NCBI GenBank assembly: GCA_963806935.1
Contig: CAWEAT010000015.1
Location: 1 to 64,000 of the forward strand
DNA from: Roseiarcus sp963806935
GTDB taxonomy: Bacteria; Pseudomonadota; Alphaproteobacteria; Rhizobiales; Beijerinckiaceae
Direction of reading: 5' to 3'
Length of the DNA: 64,000 nucleotides
Both the position numbers and the translations under genes were made by a program. This document shows, piece by piece, positions 61,086-64,000 of this stretch; the first letter of the stretch is position 1, and each line of letters begins with the position of its first letter. The notes beneath the pieces were generated by a model, which did no database searches, was not told the DNA's origin, and saw nothing but the letters and a program-made list of their open reading frames with translations.

Positions 61086-62406
61086 TGTCGTTCTCAAGCA
61101 GATGGTCGAGCATCGGCGCGTGACGCTCGCGGCGCTCCTCCAACGGCATCTCGAGCGCGCGCTTCAGCGCGGCGGCGACCGCGTCCGTCTCGTGCGGGTT
61201 GACGATCAGCGCCCCATCGAGCTCCTTCGCCGCGCCGGCGAATTGCGACAGCACCAGCACTCCTGGATCGTCCGGGTTCTGGGCCGCGATATATTCCTTG
61301 GCGACGAGATTCATCCCGTCGCGCAGCGGCGTCACCATGCCGACGTCGGCGGCGCGATAAAGGCCGGCCAGGACGGTGCGTGAATAGGATCGGTTGACGT
61401 AGCGGATCGGCGTCCAGGCCGCGTCGCCGAATTGGCCGTTGATCTTGCCGATGAGGCCGGTGACCTCGGTTTCGATCTCGCCATACTGCCTGACCTCGGA
61501 GCGGCTCTTCGGCGTCACCTGCAACAGCGTCACCCTGCCTCGCCACTCCGGATTGTTCTCGAGCAGCCGCTCGAACGCCTTGATCCGATCCGGTATGCCT
61601 TTCGAATAGTCGAGCCGGTCGACGCCCAGAACGAGGCGGTTGCCGCTGAGGCTCTCGCGCACCAGCGCGACCATCGCCGAGCGCCCGGCGTTGCGCGCGA
61701 GGCGCATATAGGCCTTGGTTTCAATGCTGACCGGGAAGGCGCCGAGGCGAACCTTCTGGCCTTCGAATTCGTAGCCCGTCCGGGTTTGCGTCGCGCCCTG
61801 CTGGGTCAGGTAATGGGCGAAGTTATCGCGGTCGTTCTCGGTCTGGAAGCCGACCAGATCGTAGTAGGCGAGGCCGCCGAGAATCGCCCGGTGATGAGGC
61901 AGCGCCTGAAGGATGTCGGGCGGCGCGCACGGCGTGTGGAGGAAAAACCCGATCGTGTTCTTGTGGCCCCGCGACCTGAGTTCGCGTCCAAGCAGCATCA
62001 GATGATAATCGTGGACCCAGACGACGTCGTCCTCCCTCAGGAGCGGGCTCAGTCGATCGGCGAACATGCGATTGACCCGCATGTAGCCGCTGGCGTCGGC
62101 GCGCGAATATTCCTGCAGGTCGACGCGGTAATGAAGGATCGGCCACAGCACGCTGTTGGCGAGGCCGTTGTAGTATTCCTGGATGTCGTTCTTCGACAGA
62201 TCGATCAGGACGTAAGTGATCTTGTTGACGTCGACGGCCTGCGGCTCGCCGGGCTCTTCGGCGACCTTGCCGCTCCATCCGAACCACATTCCCCGGCGAT
62301 TTTTGAGCGCCGCCTTGACGGCGACCGCCATCCCTCCCGCCAGCGGCGCGCGCGGAGCGTCCGGAACGGCGACGCGGTTGGAGACAATGATCAGCCGCGG
62401 GCCCAT
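60958..62406 (-). CDS. otsA: Alpha,alpha-trehalose-phosphate synthase
   Basis: A 482-residue GT20 glycosyltransferase making trehalose-6-phosphate from UDP-glucose and glucose-6-phosphate. ATG 62406 follows GGGAGGAAGC. Motifs: LIIVSNRVAVP at the start, VWVHDYHLMLLGRELR, GVDRLDYSKGIPDRIKAFE and TPLRDGMNLVAKEYIAAQ. Its start overlaps the GH15 stop by 16 bases, so the two genes are coupled. Trehalose protects against drought and osmotic stress. No otsB is in the window; it may lie upstream of the GH15 gene outside. Confidence 0.94.
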   Translation of the reverse strand: MGPRLIIVSNRVAVPDAPRAPLAGGMAVAVKAALKNRRGMWFGWSGKVAEEPGEPQAVDVNKITYVLIDLSKNDIQEYYNGLANSVLWPILHYRVDLQEYSRADASGYMRVNRMFADRLSPLLREDDVVWVHDYHLMLLGRELRSRGHKNTIGFFLHTPCAPPDILQALPHHRAILGGLAYYDLVGFQTENDRDNFAHYLTQQGATQTRTGYEFEGQKVRLGAFPVSIETKAYMRLARNAGRSAMVALVRESLSGNRLVLGVDRLDYSKGIPDRIKAFERLLENNPEWRGRVTLLQVTPKSRSEVRQYGEIETEVTGLIGKINGQFGDAAWTPIRYVNRSYSRTVLAGLYRAADVGMVTPLRDGMNLVAKEYIAAQNPDDPGVLVLSQFAGAAKELDGALIVNPHETDAVAAALKRALEMPLEERRERHAPMLDHLLENDIKKWAEDYLGTLVGGQPARSLLAGIRALFGGPSSDQAPLALR

Positions 62407-64000
62407 GCTTCCTCCCAACTCGACGACAGTCTCGTCGCGGTGTTGATGATTCCGGCCATGGAGTAGGTCTGGGGTATGTTCCCCCATAGCTCCCTCGTCT
62501 CGGGATGGATGTCTTCCGACAGCAATCCAAAGGCGTTTCGGCTCGCCAGTATGGATTCGAACAGTTCGCGCGCTTCGGCCGCGCGGCCGATCTGGCTCAA
62601 CGCGTCGGCGTACCAAAAGTTGCACGCGAGGAAAGCGGTTTCGGGCGCGCCGAAATCGTCGGGCGCCGTATATCGCATGATCCGCCCGCCGCGCATGAGA
62701 TCGCGGCCGATCGTATCGCAGCTCTTGATGAAGCGATCGTCGGTCGCGGACAAGAGGCCGAACTCGGCGAACAGGAGGACGCTGGCGTCGAGATCGGGCG
62801 CGCCGAACGCGCCGGTCAGCGCGCCGCGTTTTTCGTCCCACGCTTCGGCCAGAATCCGCTCGCGCAGAGGCCGCGCGCTCGCCGCCCAATATTTGGCCCG
62901 GTCGGCGATCTTGAGCCGCCTGGCGATGCCGGCCAGCCGATCGCAGGCCGCCCAGCACAGCGCCGCGGAATAGGTGTGGGGACGCGAGCGGGTGCGATAT
63001 TCCCACAAGCCGGCGTCGGGTTCGAACGCCCGCGCGAGCGCGCTTTCCCCCAAAATCTCAAGACGGCGGAAGAGCGACTCGTCGCCCATCTTCGGCAGGC
63101 GCTCATCGACGAACATCTGCGTCGCCGCGAGGACGACGCTGCCGTAAACGTCGTTCTGGGTCTGGGTTGCGGCTTGATTGCCGACCCGAACCGGCCCGTG
63201 GCCGAGAAAGCCTTTGAGGTCGGGCGCGATCGTTTCCTCGAGCGAGGAAAACGGCACCACGCTATGGACCGGCCGCATGTCCTTGCCGTCGGCGACGATG
63301 GTGGTGATGTAATTGATGTAGGATTCCATGGTCTGGGTGGCGCCGAGTCGGTTCAGCGCGTCAACGACGAAATAGGCGTCGCGCAGCCAGCAGTAGCGGT
63401 AGTCCCAGGTTCGCGTCGACGACGGCGCCTCCGGAATCGAAGTCGTGTGCGCGGCGATGATCGCGCCAGTCTCCATGAAACTGCACATCTTGAGGGTGAT
63501 CGCCGCGCGCACCACCGCTGATTGCCATTCGAACGGAACGGCGAGATTGCGCACCCAGGTGAGCCAGTCCTCGTGGGTGCGGTCGAGAAATTCGCGGCTC
63601 GTCGTATCGATGGCGCTGAGGAACGGGTCGTCCTGGCCGAAGATCAGATTCACCGGGCGGGTCAGCGGGAATGCGATCTCGTTGACGATATACGAGAGCG
63701 GCGCATCCGACGTCAGGCGCAGGACCTGCGTCCCGCCGACGTAGCGGATGTGGTTGGAGCCGACAACCACGTTCTCTGTCGTGCGGCCGTAATTGTGCGT
63801 CGGCCGCACGCGGATGACGATGCGCGGCAGGCCGGCGAGCGGCTCGATGCGGCGAATGATCTGCGGCGGCCGGTACTCGCGTTCGAATCGAACGAACCGC
63901 GGCGCGAAATCGCAAATGCGAACCTTGGCGCCATGAATGTCGGTGAGGATCGTCTCGACGATCGCGGTGTTGCGCACATAGCGCGACTCGGTCTCGGCAA
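62391..64000 (-). CDS. Glycoside hydrolase family 15 protein (partial; start lies beyond the window)
   Basis: At least 536 residues of a glucoamylase-like protein whose start is past 64000. The alpha/alpha-barrel motifs are seen: SSTRTWDYRYCWLRDAYFVV with catalytic-region residues, and APETAFLACNFWYADALSQI near the C-terminus. The N-terminal beta domain includes IVETILTDIHGAKVRICDFA. Proteins of this type next to otsA are common in Hyphomicrobiales, and some GH15 members act as trehalases; whether this one cleaves trehalose or an alpha-glucan is not known. Confidence 0.88.
   Translation of the reverse strand, partial: AETESRYVRNTAIVETILTDIHGAKVRICDFAPRFVRFEREYRPPQIIRRIEPLAGLPRIVIRVRPTHNYGRTTENVVVGSNHIRYVGGTQVLRLTSDAPLSYIVNEIAFPLTRPVNLIFGQDDPFLSAIDTTSREFLDRTHEDWLTWVRNLAVPFEWQSAVVRAAITLKMCSFMETGAIIAAHTTSIPEAPSSTRTWDYRYCWLRDAYFVVDALNRLGATQTMESYINYITTIVADGKDMRPVHSVVPFSSLEETIAPDLKGFLGHGPVRVGNQAATQTQNDVYGSVVLAATQMFVDERLPKMGDESLFRRLEILGESALARAFEPDAGLWEYRTRSRPHTYSAALCWAACDRLAGIARRLKIADRAKYWAASARPLRERILAEAWDEKRGALTGAFGAPDLDASVLLFAEFGLLSATDDRFIKSCDTIGRDLMRGGRIMRYTAPDDFGAPETAFLACNFWYADALSQIGRAAEARELFESILASRNAFGLLSEDIHPETRELWGNIPQTYSMAGIINTATRLSSSWEEAWARG

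Noticed and set aside
1..64000. tRNA, rRNA or riboswitch genes
   Set aside because: I scanned the gaps by eye for cloverleaf arms, CCA ends and known riboswitch cores and saw none that I could support; covariance-model searches would be decisive.

Overview
The window looks like chromosome of a high-GC alphaproteobacterium of the order Hyphomicrobiales (Rhizobiales). The grounds are the gene content (hydrophobic LivHM transporter, secDF operon with Mth938-domain and squalene-synthase-like genes, SoxBDAG sarcosine oxidase, lptFG-lptD-pdxA-rsmA block), the 'cgtcattgcgagcg' palindromic repeats common in this order, and an orphan pqqA. PQQ plus sarcosine oxidase suggests an organism with one-carbon or methylated-amine metabolism (Beijerinckiaceae/Methylocystaceae-like), but the family cannot be fixed from the sequence alone.

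Layout. 1-3.65 kb is an accessory patch: an IS630 transposase, a small LexA-like DNA-binding protein, two tandem small membrane proteins resembling Pycsar effectors (the first cut off at its 5' end), then about 1.4 kb without a convincing gene. 3.7-8.4 kb is a branched-chain amino-acid-type ABC transporter whose two ATPases are fused into one protein. 8.4-13.3 kb holds an EamA transporter, a GntR/FCD regulator with two DNA-binding domains, and a divergent CUT2 sugar transporter with a strong terminator. 13.4-17.7 kb (minus) is yajC-secD-secF followed by homologues of two mitochondrial complex I assembly factors. 17.9-24.6 kb carries aqpZ, an ABC-F ATPase, a chorismate-lyase-like secreted protein and a fatty-acid-type enoyl-CoA hydratase/SDR/alcohol dehydrogenase/methyltransferase cluster.

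24.9-31.7 kb (minus) is soxB-soxD-soxA-soxG followed by an ECF sigma factor with a C-terminal NTF2-like domain and a GFA-family gene; pqqA is divergent from soxB. 32-40.6 kb contains small secreted/hypothetical genes, xylulokinase, a methyltransferase/XRE pair, degP, a membrane protein and MarR gene that share a 12-bp candidate operator, and a pirin. 40.9-50.4 kb is housekeeping: holC, pepA, then lptF-lptG-lptD-pdxA-rsmA on the plus strand, with surA absent from its usual place. 50.7-57.5 kb has a hotdog thioesterase, a glycine-rich lipoprotein, a GST and an RND efflux pair riddled with indels. 57.7-64 kb has recG, an aldo/keto reductase, otsA and a GH15 glycosidase that runs off the window.

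A theme to keep in mind: single-base frameshifts occur in aqpZ, the ABC-F gene, the chorismate-lyase-like gene, the ECF sigma gene, soxA, soxB and a methyltransferase, and they are dense over the RND/MFP pair. Reading frames on both sides stay well conserved, so many of these may be assembly errors rather than true pseudogenes.
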